Part shown: positions 1 to 11,327 of the stretch, piece after piece
Layout of the letters: every line of letters starts with the position of its first letter
How positions within the stretch are numbered: the stretch's first letter is position 1
Source: Chaetoderma sp. LZ-2023a
Lineage: Eukaryota > Mollusca > Caudofoveata > Chaetodermatida > Chaetodermatidae
DNA length: 64,000 bases
Assembly (NCBI GenBank): GCA_034401795.1
Contig: CM067365.1
Location: forward strand, 13,187,666 to 13,251,665
Direction of reading: 5' to 3'
Notes under the pieces: model-generated
The model's database searches: none
What the model saw: the letters and a program-made list of their open reading frames with translations, nothing else
Told to the model about the DNA's origin: nothing
Program-made: the position numbers and the translations under genes

Positions 1-609
1 TACCCAGTCAAGATACCCTTCAGGTCTCAAGATGATTACGTATATGCTAGTTGCAAAGAAACGACTGGATATGCAGTTATTGAGAACGTATTGAGCGACT
101 TTGCCAATAATTTCGATACGGCTCATCCCAAAACTCCTGGACGTATGATCCAGGTACGATGTACAATTCCAACAGGAGACCGCCCTCCCATTCGTCTGAA
201 GGCATATAGGATACCTTTAGCAAAGGCATATTTGATAAAGAATCAGGTCAAGGAAATGTTAAAAGCTGGCATCATAAGACCATCATCATCACCTTGGGCG
301 TCACCGATCGCCTTAGTACCCAAGAAAGATGGTAATACATGCTTTTGTGTAGATTTTAGGAAGTTGAATTCGGTATGTCGTAAGGATAGTTATCGTTTGC
401 CTAACATCTCCGATATATTTGATTCAATGAGAGGTGCGACGCTATTTTCTACAATGGAATTGAAGTCTGGCTATTGGCAGATAGCCATGGCTAGCCAAGA
501 CATTGAGAAGATGGCGTTTGTTTGCACAGAAGGTCTTTTTGAATGGATTCGTATTCCCTTTGGTTTTTGCAACTCAGGTGCAGTAAAGGGGTTAATTGAC
601 ACTTGCTAA
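1..609 (+). pseudogene. Ty3/gypsy-type reverse transcriptase fragment
   Basis: The frame is open from base 1 to the TAA at 607-609, so the element continues off the left edge. It encodes the N-terminal half of a Ty3/gypsy (Metaviridae-like) RT. Visible motifs are RPPIRLKAYRIP, an IIRPSSSPWASPIALVPKKDG block, VDFRKLN, a motif-A block TMELKSGYWQ and IPFGFCNSGA. The motif-A aspartate (usually DLKSGY) is Glu here. The frame leaves the family right after PFGF, before the catalytic YxDD box, and runs into an unrelated tandem repeat, so RNase H and integrase are absent. It is a dead fragment. Family assignment is confident; the lineage is not resolved. Confidence 0.85.
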
Positions 610-800
610 TCAGCCGTAAAATGCTTAATTGAAACTTGAATTCAGCAGTAAAATTGTTAATTGTGCCCAATTCAGCAGCAATTGCAATGAGTGGTCATTC
701 AGCAGTAAATGGGTTAATGGGACTGACTTATGCCAAAGGATTAATGGAAGTAATCCTTATAATTTAGGAGTAAAATGGTTAATTCTGATGCTTAATCATA
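571..800. repeat. Degenerate ~33-bp tandem repeat
   Basis: Recurring units resemble TTCAGCAGTAAAATGGTTAATT, written in pieces: each has CAGCAGTAAA followed by GGTTAATT. Copies begin near 572, 605, 638, 671, 700 and 763. The array begins exactly where the Ty3/gypsy RT homology stops. It has no coding meaning. Confidence 0.6.
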
Positions 801-1019
801 ATCATGTAGTGCTTTGTAATACCAAGATGGCTGACAGTCACTGACAGTTAGAAGGCAATCACAACTTCCAGCTAGAAATTAGTTCAGCGTAATATAGACG
901 TGTGTAATGACCAAGTAATCATCAAGTTGTCATCATAAATTTACTCGACCGCGAAACTGTAACATATCTGACCTCTCTATTAAGGACCACCTCCATTTGC
1001 TATATGTTATGTAGTAATT

Positions 1020-1157
1020 TGGGGCGCTTATCTCTCAGCGGTTTATGGCGGATCGCCTTGATTCTTTCATAACCCTCATCTCTGGACGCCCCTGCACATG
1101 GTGAACCACAATTAAAAAACGCTGACCTTGTGGTTCTGGAGAAGAAGGCAGTGGAAA

Positions 1158-1226
<69 letters not shown>
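1020..1226 (+). repeat. Possible retroposon tail ending in (AAT)n
   Basis: A pure (AAT)n run at 1159-1226 follows about 140 bp of non-repetitive sequence ending GGCAGTGGAAAATT. Several LINE and SINE families end in short microsatellite tails of this kind. The source element is not recognised, so the retroposon reading is an inference. The (AAT)n run itself is certain. Confidence 0.45.
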
Positions 1227-1227
<1 letters not shown>

Positions 1228-1711
1228 TAAAATGCGTAATAGCCTACTTACATAGATCGTGTCGGGGTACATCTTGAAAAAAAAATGTTGCTGAAACGTG
1301 TTGCTGTCGTGCACAGCAATTACTTACAGCAGCAGTGTTACCAAAATGAACACATTCTGATAGGATAGAGAAAATGGAATCTATGCTTCAGCGGTCTAGG
1401 GGTTAACGATTCCCCACCGACTGCGGATACTAGAATTACTTGAAAAACGTACTAGGTTAACTGGACAATGTCCTAACGATTACAAATTAACACATGTTAG
1501 GCCTCCATGCATATATATATATATTTACTGTACAGCCTTCATGCTCGGCAAAGATAGCGTTGGTGCGGGGAAATAATCCCATGTTTATGATGGTATAATT
1601 ACTCGTATTATTTGTCTATTGTTTTTATTTAGGATCCAATATGTTAGTCATATACTAGACTTTCAAATAAAGTACACTTTTAACAATCTCGGAATTGTCC
1701 TTTAATGATCA

Positions 1712-1885
1712 TTTGCGCGCGCGTGCGTGCGTGCGTGTGTGTGTATAATATATAATTAATGGACTGATTCGGTTAGACAAAAACTCCAGTAATTCACGGA
1801 TTCTAGAGATTCCCGGACAATACACCGAAAGGTGATGTGCCAGACATTGACGGAAACTCCAAAACAGAACAGAACAATGATTTAT
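1712..1885 (-). repeat. Dispersed repeat, inverted copy of 57215-57360
   Basis: A CG/TG dinucleotide run (1712-1745) is followed by about 140 bp that recurs in inverted orientation at 57215-57360. The shared sequence includes the GGAGTTTCCGYCAATGTCTG and GGAATCTCT blocks. Read in the same sense, both copies keep the peptide FRQCLAHHLSVY, but no conserved family is recognised. I treat it as a repeat, not a gene. Confidence 0.65.
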
Positions 1886-2229
1886 TTGCACTGTCGAGGT
1901 GCACGATAATGATAGGCCCTCCGATGACGTCATACGATAAAGAGCATTTCTATTTCGGGTTTTTTTCGAGGACAGAGCAGAATTGCAAAATACAACGTAA
2001 AACAGAGTAATATTTTGAAATAAAACATTTTATTATAATATTTATTGCACATGTATATTAAAGCCACTTTTGCTACCGTTGTGCTTGGTCTTTCATTAAT
2101 CTTGACCTTCTGTAACAGAAAAATAACATATATTAATGAATTCTGAACAATCAGCGTGATATCGGACGAAACGTCTCAATTTAAACACTGGCGCCGGTAT
2201 GTCAAGTTTATGAATGAAAAAGCAATGTA

Positions 2230-2547
<318 letters not shown>

Positions 2548-3103
2548 AAGTGAACGCACGCGTTTATTTAACTCTGCAATTGCTGCCCGAATTTGTTAGT
2601 TTCTAGCGCGGTTTTGTAGATAAATTGTGTACACATATTTCGTATTAGTATTTCGTTTCAATCTTATGTTTAATTTGTAAATTCTTGTCTTGGTTGGAGC
2701 GCATTTTGTGTCTCCATTTTCTTAAGGCATTCCTCTTAGCTGGCGGTTTCCGCCATTTAATAGGTCTCCTCTTACTGTGGTCAATGCAATACATTTCTCC
2801 CCGCGCCAGTATGCTATTTCTATAGTTTGTTGGCTAGCTCATTATATTTTGCAAGATCGCTTGAGTGAGTAGATTTAATTCCATTGTCATTTGTAAGCGC
2901 AAGGATCGTACTTTGATTATATAAATCTTTATAGTCAGTTGACTGTCCTCGGTCAACTCGAACAGACTAACAAATATTTGACTGTAATATGTTAGTATGC
3001 ATTAGGAAACCACTTTAATCGGTTAAGTGTTAGTGAACCACTTAATAAGAGGTTCAAACTAACAAATATACGACTGTATTCTCTATTAGTATATTTGTTG
3101 GTA

Positions 3104-3163
3104 GGCGTCAGGGTTTCGAAAGGGGACACTATTTATTTGGTGTTTAGCTCTTTCCCTGACGTC
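3104..3163 (+). other. Conserved stem-loop in LINE A 5' UTR
   Basis: GGCGTCAGGG (3104-3113) can pair with CCCTGACGTC (3154-3163), 10 bp with one G-U pair, across a loop of about 40 nt. The same arrangement is at 9760-9819 in copy B with one extra mismatch. It lies about 75 nt upstream of the ORF1 start. A role in RNA packaging or translation is only a guess. Confidence 0.45.
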
Positions 3164-3237
3164 TTGGTATTATATATTTGCATTATCGCCATTATATATT
3201 GTAGTAGTATGGATTTCCTCTTTTTTTAAATAACACC

Positions 3238-4420
3238 ATGGCAACCTTCTATAAGCCACAACATAACAACAAAGGGGTGGGGTGTCACGGCTATCGACGT
3301 GTATCATGGGTTAAAGGACGTCGTTGTCGCGGGACCTGCTGTTTTGCAGGGGCTTATCAATGTTACTAAAACTGTATGGAATGTGGCTATGGCGAATGAA
3401 AGTATTGAGGAGAAACTGCTAGGAGAGGTCCTTGTTGTGAAAGGCGAAGTGAGTAATGTAGAAGAAATCGAGTCGGATAGGTTGTTAGTTAAAATGAATG
3501 TTCCATTGGAGATTCCAGATGAACAAATCATGAATGAACTGAAAAAGTATGGTAAAATACAGACGATTGAAAGGGAAACATATCCATTTGACAGAACTTT
3601 GGAGACTGGTGTAAGGCGCATCTGGTTTGAAAAAGTGGATAGCCCTTTGCCAAACAGATTGATGCTTGATGGAAGCTTTGTTCTGCCCTTATGGTATAGA
3701 GGGCAGATAAAAGAATGCAGAATCTGCCTTAGTACTGACCATCTTGCAGCAGATTGCCCAAATAGAAATAAATGTTTGCTCTGTGGTTTAACTGGCCATT
3801 TCAAATGGCGCTGTCCAAACAACAAAAACAACCCCACAGTAGAAGTACGCAATCCTACAATAAAGAATGCATCTGAGACAAATGCTTCTGATGACATCGC
3901 TGCAGAAGCTACCGTCGAAGTTCATGCGATTATAAAGGCGACAGAAAAGGCAGCCAATCCTATTGAAGTAACCGCAGATGATGAGATAGAAATATTAGAG
4001 GAGGGAATAACTTTAACCCCAGAAATTAATCAAAATGTGGTGGGCCCATTATGGATGTAAATGAAAGACAGACGAATGATGATAGTAACGGAGATGTAGA
4101 TCATTACTCTTTAGAAGATGACTTAATATTAGGACAGAGTAAATTTATGTCACAGAAAACAGAAAGCTCTGACGATTTCCCGCTAAGCCCGATTGATCTA
4201 AGTCAGCTTGAGGTTATGGGGAATGGTGTTGCTGCCAAATGGTGAAGTGTTAGTGCCCTATGCAACGGCGAGAGGCATTAAATATTGTCTACTGCGCCAT
4301 GATTCTGATATTTCCAAATATGAATATTTGTCTGTGGTAGAAATAGGAAACATTGAATTCGCAGAAAAATTAGGTAAATGGTCTAAGAAACGAGCTAAAA
4401 ATCAAATCAAGTTAATCTAA
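3238..4420 (+). pseudogene. LINE A ORF1, gag-like CCHC protein (broken)
   Basis: The ATG at 3238 (ACACCATGGC context) matches the ORF1 start of copy B. Relative to B, about 11 bp are missing just after the start, which shifts frame; the main frame is then open from about 3299 to 4060. It encodes a conserved region (DRLLVKMNVPLEIP, KECRICLSTDH) followed by two zinc knuckles, CRICLSTDHLAADC and CLLCGLTGHFKWRC, both C-x2-C-x4-H-x4-C. Further frameshifts follow near 4051 and 4240, and the acidic linker present in B is partly deleted. The C-terminus (EVLVPYATARGIKY to KLI) ends with TAA at 4418-4420. ORF1 proteins of this type bind the element RNA. Confidence 0.8.
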
Positions 4421-7400
4421 TGATGGCGGTTGTAAACATCATTTTACTAATTATGATTATCTGCACCATAAATTGCAGAGGATTAAACACCGAAGTCAAG
4501 CTGCGTCACTTGCTTGAAGAATTAGCAATTGAGAGGGTTGATATTGCTTTTCTACAGGAGACTAAAATTCAAAAACATGAAGTGTATGAATCTCTCAAAA
4601 ATATTTCAAAAGGGCAGACTTTTTATTCTTTATCACAAGATAATAGTGCGGGAGTGGCCATTCTTATCCTGCCCTGCTGTCTCAACTATGTTGATGTTAT
4701 ATCCTCGTCATCAGATATAAATGGTAGATGGATTTGTGTATCAATTGATGTACTAAACACAAGTTTAAATTTGATGTGCCTTTATGCGCCAACCTCTCAT
4801 CAATTGCGTCGTGAATTTCTAAATGATGTTTCCACAATAATTCAAGACAGAACGCCTGAAAAGCTAATTATGGGTGGCGAATTTTATTGCATATTAGATG
4901 AAGCTAAAGACAGAAACGCTAGGTCTAATTTTAATGACACATCTCATAATATTTTGAAACACGTCTGTGAATATAAATGCTTGTTAGACACTTATCGGAT
5001 TGAAAATCCAGAGGGCAGGGACTTTACTTGGTTTTCAACCGATGGAAAGAAAGCATCCATAGAACGCTCATTGAAAGGTTACATGTGTAAAACTAACATA
5101 AAACCAGTAACTTTCTCTGATCACAATATGCTTTCCATCACATTAGACAATGCTAACTGGATCAAACGAGGAGATGGATTTTGGAAACTCAACGTAGCGT
5201 GTAGAAAGTTGTTGGAGGCATTGAGATGATAAGAGAAGGTTGTATGAATGTATAACAGACTGGTGGGAGGATGCAAAATCCGACCTGAAACATATTTCAA
5301 GGCAGTATTCCATCACGAAAGCACGAGAAATGCGAAAGCGTAAAAAGGCGCTTCAGAGGTCGGTGTGTAAAATTAATAAGAAAATTAATGATGGAGAACA
5401 TAATTATTACGAACTATTAGTTAAATTAAAAGGTAGACTAAATGAAATAGAGCAATATCAGTTTGATGGGGCCAAATAAGGTCAAAAGCACAAATGCACA
5501 CTGAGGGCGAATGGCCTACACATTACTTTTGTAACTTGGAAGAAGCAAGATGTATAGAGAAATTAATGCGCTCACTGAAGACTAATGGTGGTGTATCAGT
5601 GTCCTCAAATGCAGAGATGATGGAAACAGTATCCAAATTTTACAAATCATTGTATAAATCTTAGGGAAGTGATGAAGCTGCAACTAGAGATATTTTAGCT
5701 AATATAACGCAAAGACTTCCAGATTCATGTCGCGAAAGTTGTGACCAATCACTAACAATTGATGATTTGACAAAATCCCTCAAATGTATGAAGTTAGAAA
5801 AGTCTCCTGGCTGCGACGGACTTCCAGTTGAATTTTATCAAACATTCTGGCACATATTTGGTCCAGTATTAGAAGAAATTGCAGCTAGCATTTTTAAGCA
5901 AGCATATGTTCGGCTTATATACAAAAGGGGTGGCAGAAATAAAATACAGAATTATAGACCAATCTCTCTACTCTGTGTAGACTATAAGATTATTACTCGG
6001 GCACTAACATTAACACTTGGCGCAGTCCTAGGCGAGGTAATTGATGATGATCAAACGTGCTCTGCAACAGGAAAAAAATATTAAACAACACATTGCTTAT
6101 ACGAGACCTTATCCAATTAGTTGAACAGGATTGCATCCCAGCAGCAATAATAGCACTTGAGAACGAGAAGGCGTTTGGCAAACTTGAATGGGATTTCTTG
6201 TTTAAGTCTTTAGACCATATTGGCTTTGGTTCCAGATTTTTTAAATGGGTCAATATTTTATATACTGATATAACAAGTTGCTATTTAGTAAATAATCATC
6301 TATCTGAACCTGTAGTGTTGGAATGAGGTGTCAGACAGGGTTGCTCATTGTCTCCGCTACTATTCGTCATAGCTATGGAATCGTTGGGGGGCCACATTTA
6401 GGCAACGTAATGATCTTCAGGGAATATGTATACGTGGCATAAAAAGGCCACTAAAGGTGTCTCAAGATGCAGATGATAAGACTGTGTTTGCAGGTAAAAA
6501 TTCAGATTTTAGAATTTTAAATGGAGTATTATCAGATTTTCAAAAGGCATCAGGGCTTAAGGTCAATAGAGACGAATCTAAGGGATTATTTTTGGGCGCT
6601 TGGAAGGGCAGAACTGACAATGTTATGGGTATTAACTGGTCAGATGATGTCATAAAGATTTTGGGTATTTACTTTAGTAGAGAACAAGATGTAGTAATAA
6701 ACTGGGAAGAAAGGCTATCCAAGCTAAAGTGTGCATTAGGAAATTGGAAACGACGTCGCCTAATTGTATTTGGCAGGACATTTGTCCTGAATAATTTAAT
6801 TTTATCTGGACTGTGGTATACCGCTTCGGTAGTTTGTATGCCCAAATCAGTAGAGTCAAAGATCAACACGTTACTTGTGTCCTTCTTATGGGAGGAGAAA
6901 GCCCATTTAGTATCGCAGTCAATCCTCACCAATGAAAAGCATGATGAAGGTCTGGATTTGGTTAATGTTTTAGCAAAATGTGCTTCTTTAAAACTGAAAT
7001 TCTTGAATAAGTTACTCACTTCAAACTCATCTTGGTCAAGTGTTGCAAGGACACTTCTACAAACGTACGTACATGCATTTCCAGTAGAATGTTTATTTTT
7101 GTGCAATAAACTGCCACCTAACCATCAGAAGATAACAAACGTATATAAAGAACAGCTCGAAGCTTTACAAATATTTACACGATCAATGCCACAGCCCAGT
7201 GGTTGGGAAGATGCCTTAGAGCAACGTCTTTGGGGCAACGAGGTGATTCGTGATAATGATGCTGTATTATATTTGCCCATGGCCAAAAATGGCAATCAAT
7301 ATTTACGTGATTTAGTAAATCCAAAATCTCTCAAATGGATTGCGATGCAGGATGTAGCAAGAGCAACACCAATGGGGCATATTGATGCCCAACGCTTATT

Positions 7401-8208
7401 TCTTATAATAAAGAATGCAATACCTGGTGAATGGTTCAAATTGCCGAAAGCATGTGGCAACAGAGATATGTTGCAACCAACATTAGTATTTAAGTCAGAG
7501 CATATAAAATACAACATGGCATCTAGAGACTGGTATGGAATGCTAATGCAAAGTCGGAGACAGTCTCCTATTGCAGTTAGGCATTGGAACGATTTAGGAT
7601 GCACGCCAAAGAACTGGAAAAATGCGTGGAAAACAATACATGTACCTTGTCTACCAGCAAACGCATGGGACCTTGCATGGTGATTACTCCATCGAAGGCT
7701 ATGGGTCGGCCATCTGACTTATATGTACAAAATAACAAGTACAGACCGCTGCTTATTATGTAATACTGAGGAGGAAACAATAGACCATCTGTTTACACCG
7801 TGTTGTATAGCTACAGGCTTTTGGGTATATATCAATATGCTCCTTGCTAAATTTGGAATCAAATATGTGAAATTAATGGCTGAAACAATTATGTTCAAAG
7901 ATTGCTCAACTATCGGACGAATTATTAATAGCAAGGAGAAAGAATTGTTAGAAACCCTGTTATCTGTAGGAGTGTGGGCCATTTGGAAGCATCGGTGTTC
8001 AGAGGCCAGAGATAAAAAAACAGGAAACAACCACCAGAGCCATACAAGCTATATTTCGATCATTGTTGATAAACTGCATTCACTGTGAATTTTACAGGTT
8101 ATTGGAATATGGGAAGAAAAGAGAGAAGGTAGATATAGAGATGTATGGTGCAAAACTGGCCTAGTATCAATTGAACAAGGATATCTAAAAATAGCAGAAC
8201 TTGCATAA
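4420..8208 (+). pseudogene. LINE A ORF2, endonuclease-reverse transcriptase (broken)
   Basis: ATG at 4420 overlaps the ORF1 stop as TAATG. Order of domains: APE-like endonuclease (about 4450-5200; NCRGL, LQETK, LYAPTS, SDHN), a linker, RT (about 5767-6600) and a C-terminal zinc cluster (RCLLCNTEEETIDHLF, about 7735-7800). The endonuclease GGDFN box reads GGEFY. RT shows SPGCDGLPVEFYQTFW and YRPISLLCVDYK; motif A reads ALENEKAFGKLEW, lacking the aspartate, and motif C reads DADD rather than YADD. Frames are broken around 5229, 5480-5766 (in-frame stop in 5641-5690), 6060, 6326-6456, 7683 and 8088. The end VSIEQ to AELA-stop at 8206-8208 matches the end of copy B. Confidence 0.85.
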
Positions 8209-9159
8209 TTTGTATAAGCTAGGCCACTCGCTGCTTGTTGTATATTAATATATGGTATTTTATTTAATTTAAATGACTTTATTTTAAAATGTTATGGTCT
8301 TAGGAGATGATAATTTTGACGAATAACCTAACATTGGGAATCGGTATATTTAAATATCAAATGAGCATCGCGTCAATATTCTGGAGGTGATCCGACTTTC
8401 GAGTTCATTAGGTTAACAGAGTATGACATCTTACATATATACAATTGGCATCCTGTTGTGAATGTTTACTGTAGGTGTATTTGTTCCAGGGTAATTTGCA
8501 AAAACTTACAATGAAGTAAATTTAGAATGTGAACCCAAAGCGCAATCTATGTAGTCATAGTTTGTATGCTTTTCCTTCGTGCACTATACAACATAAAAGC
8601 TACTACGCCCAACCGGTATTTAAGAATCGGCTAACTGGCATCAATGAGTGACCTTTTGTTACTTATTGACGAGTCACCTCGCCACTTGTTGGCGAGGTGC
8701 ACTCGCCATTTGGGCCTAATACTATGCGGTGTGCTACGTTAAACTACATATGGTCTACTGAGCCGGCCGGTCATGAATCGGCTCAATGGCATCAATGAGT
8801 AGAATTAACTTATTGCTAATTGTTGATGAGTCGCTTTACCACTTGTTGGGTAACTAAGCTCACCATTTGGGCCTACTACTACTACACGGTGTGCAAATAG
8901 TAATGGTTTTGTTGAATTATATTATGTTTTCAGCTCTTTATTAAGTTTTGTTCTATGTAGCTATGCCATGGGTGTGGTATATGGTAATAGAGTGTTTTAG
9001 CTTGCACTGTTTTGATATGTTAAGTTTGTATTGTTATTCATATACTATTAATAAAGCCTGCTATTTCACCCGATTTTGTATGGGGGTTTGCAAGCCTTTT
9101 TTTAAAGGCGTTCCTCTGTGAAGTGTGTCCGACTGCGTCAGCGTCGGATTTAAAAAAAA
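8209..9159 (+). other. LINE A 3' UTR with two repeat units
   Basis: Two diverged units of about 150 bp (about 8610-8740 and 8760-8900) share GGCATCAATGAGT, a TTGACGAGTC-like block, GCCACTTGTTGG and ATTTGGGCCTA. Related units lie in the copy B 3' UTR. AATAAA at 9050-9055 precedes a (T)n/(A)n-rich end. No ORF was seen here. Confidence 0.6.
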
Positions 9160-9188
9160 GAGTAGTAGTAGTAGTAGTAGTCGTAGTC
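9160..9188. repeat. (AGT)n between the two LINE copies
   Basis: Seven or more AGT units plus TCGTAGTC separate the A-rich tail of copy A from the first base of copy B. This short array is what remains of the target microsatellite between the two insertions. Confidence 0.9.
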
Positions 9189-9759
9189 GAAGTGAACGCA
9201 CAGGTTTATTTAGCTCTGCCATTGCTGCCCGAATCTGCTAGTTTCTAGCGCGGTTTTGTAGATAAATTTTGTACATATATTTCGTATTAGTATTTCCTTT
9301 CAAACTTTATGTTTAATTTGTAAATTCTTGTCTTGGTTGGAGCGGATTTTGTGTCTCCATTTTCTAAAGGCACTCCTCTTAGCTGGCGGTTTCAGCCATT
9401 TAATAGGTCTCCTCTTACTGTGGTCAATGCAATACATTTCTCCCCGCGCCAGTATGCTATTTCTATAGTTCGTTAGCTAGTGCATTATAGTTGGCAAGAT
9501 TGCTTGAGTGCCTTGATTTTATTCCTTTGTCATTTGTAAGCCCAAGTCTAGTTCTTTAATTATATAAATCTCTATAGTCAGTTGGCTGTCCCCGGTCAAC
9601 TCGAACAGACTAACACATATATGACTGTACTATCTATTCATATATATGTTAGTATACTTTAATCGGTTAGGTGTTAGCGAACCACTTAATAAGTGGTTCA
9701 AACTAACAAATATACGAACAAATATACGACTGTACTCTCTATTCGTGTATTTGTTGGTA

Positions 9760-9819
9760 GGCGTCAGGGTTTCAAAAGGGGACACTATTTATCTAGTGTT
9801 TAGCTCTTTCCCTGACATC
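9760..9819 (+). other. Conserved stem-loop in LINE B 5' UTR
   Basis: Counterpart of 3104-3163: GGCGTCAGGG (9760-9769) faces CCCTGACATC (9810-9819), with a 7-bp core stem, a mismatch and a G-U pair, at the same distance from ORF1. Confidence 0.4.
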
Positions 9820-9892
9820 TTGGTATTATATATTTGTATTATCTCCCTTTATATATTGTAGTAGTATGGGTTTCCTCTTTTATTAAAACACC

Positions 9893-11302
9893 ATGGCGGC
9901 CTCTTATAAACGTACCCTGAGTCTTAAAATCACGACAAAGGCTTGGGGTATTTCGGCAGTTGAGGTGTATTCTGTGTTGAAGGACGTAGTTGGGGCAGGG
10001 CCACGGGTCCTTCAAGGTCTAATTAACGTTTCCAAATCCGTATGGAATGTCACTGTGGTTAATGAAATTGTGAAGGAAAAGTTGCTCGACGAGGTCCTTG
10101 TTGTGAAGGGCGAGGTGTGTAATGTGGAGGAAATAGATTCTGATCGTCTTTTAGTTAAGATGACGGTTCCGTTAGAGATCCCATATGAACCGGTTATCAA
10201 TGAATTGATCAAGTATGGCAAAGTAGAAAAAGTAGAACATGAGACCTATCCATTTGCTCGAACCTTAGAAAATGGCATCAGAAGAATTTGCTTCGGAAAG
10301 GTAGAACAACCTCTCCCAAGTAAGGTCATAGTAGATCGTCGATTTATTTTGCCATTGTGGTACAGGGGGCAAATCAAAGAGTGTAGAATCTGCTTAAGCA
10401 CAGAACATCTTGCAACTGATTGCCCTAACAAAAACAGTGTCTAGTTTGTGGGTCATCTGACCATTTTAAGTGGCGATACCTGCAGAAAAAATCTGTCAAA
10501 TAGGGTCCTGAGAAAGGTGCAGAGCAAGTTGTTTCTAAAGAAAATGTGATAGGACCGGTAGTTGCTGAGATTGTACCTGAAATCCATGTTAATGAGACGC
10601 ATGTTTCTAAAGAAAATATCATAGAACCCATAGTTGCTGAGACTGTAGCTGAAGTCCATGTTAATGAGAAGCATGGGGCAAAAAACTAAGAATCTAATCG
10701 CCGTAGCTGCAGGTGATGAGATAGAGGTTCTAGATGAGGGGCTAAGTCTTACTCCAGTAACAAGTCAATCCAAGTCTGATATCAGAGAGGTTAATTCCAC
10801 ACAAGTTGAAGATGATGATCAATACCCTCTGGAAGAAAGTTTTAATTTAGGACAAATAAAATTCAGGTCGCAAGATACTGAAATTAACCTTGATTTTCCA
10901 CAGAGTACACTCAATCTAGACGATTTGAATAACATAGAGAAAGTAACTGATGTCTCGGGTCGATTGAGTGGAACAAAGCGACAGAAAGATGGAGACAGTT
11001 CTGAATCAGAAATAGAGGAAAGTGATATAGAAGACGATAATATGTCAGTGGCTGAATCCGATATATCCATTCAAACACGGAGTTCTAAATCACCCAATGA
11101 AATGGTCATGTACAGGTCAGAGGCAGGAGAGGTGTTAGTTCCATATGTGACGGCAACAGGGGTTAAATATGCGCATCTGCGTCATGATTCAGATATATTA
11201 AAATATAAGCATTTGGAAAAAGTTGAACTAAGTGGTACAGAGTTTGAGAGTAAAATAGGTAAATGGTCTAAGAGAGGGTCGAAAAAACCAAAATCTAGTT
11301 AG
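9893..11302 (+). pseudogene. LINE B ORF1, gag-like CCHC protein (broken)
   Basis: The start ATG at 9893 lies in ACACCATGGCG. The first frame runs 183 codons to a TAG at 10442 and covers the conserved N-terminal region and the first zinc knuckle (CRICLSTEHLATDC). A missing base just before the second knuckle (compare NRNKCLLCG in copy A with a frame change at KNSV here) breaks the frame. The second knuckle is read in another frame and its third cysteine region is disturbed. The C-terminal part is open from about 10658 to 11302: a Ser/Asp/Glu-rich linker (SESEIEESDIEDD) and the conserved end GEVLVPYVTATGVKY to KKPKSS. An imperfect duplication (TTTCTAAAGAAAATR, near 10527 and 10604) lies between the knuckles and the linker. 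Confidence 0.8.
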
Positions 11303-11327
11303 CTTAATAACGGCGGTTGTACACATC

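Noticed and set aside
3304-3897. 197-codon minus-strand frame opposite LINE A ORF1
   Set aside because: Antisense shadow of the conserved ORF1; the plus strand carries the zinc knuckles.
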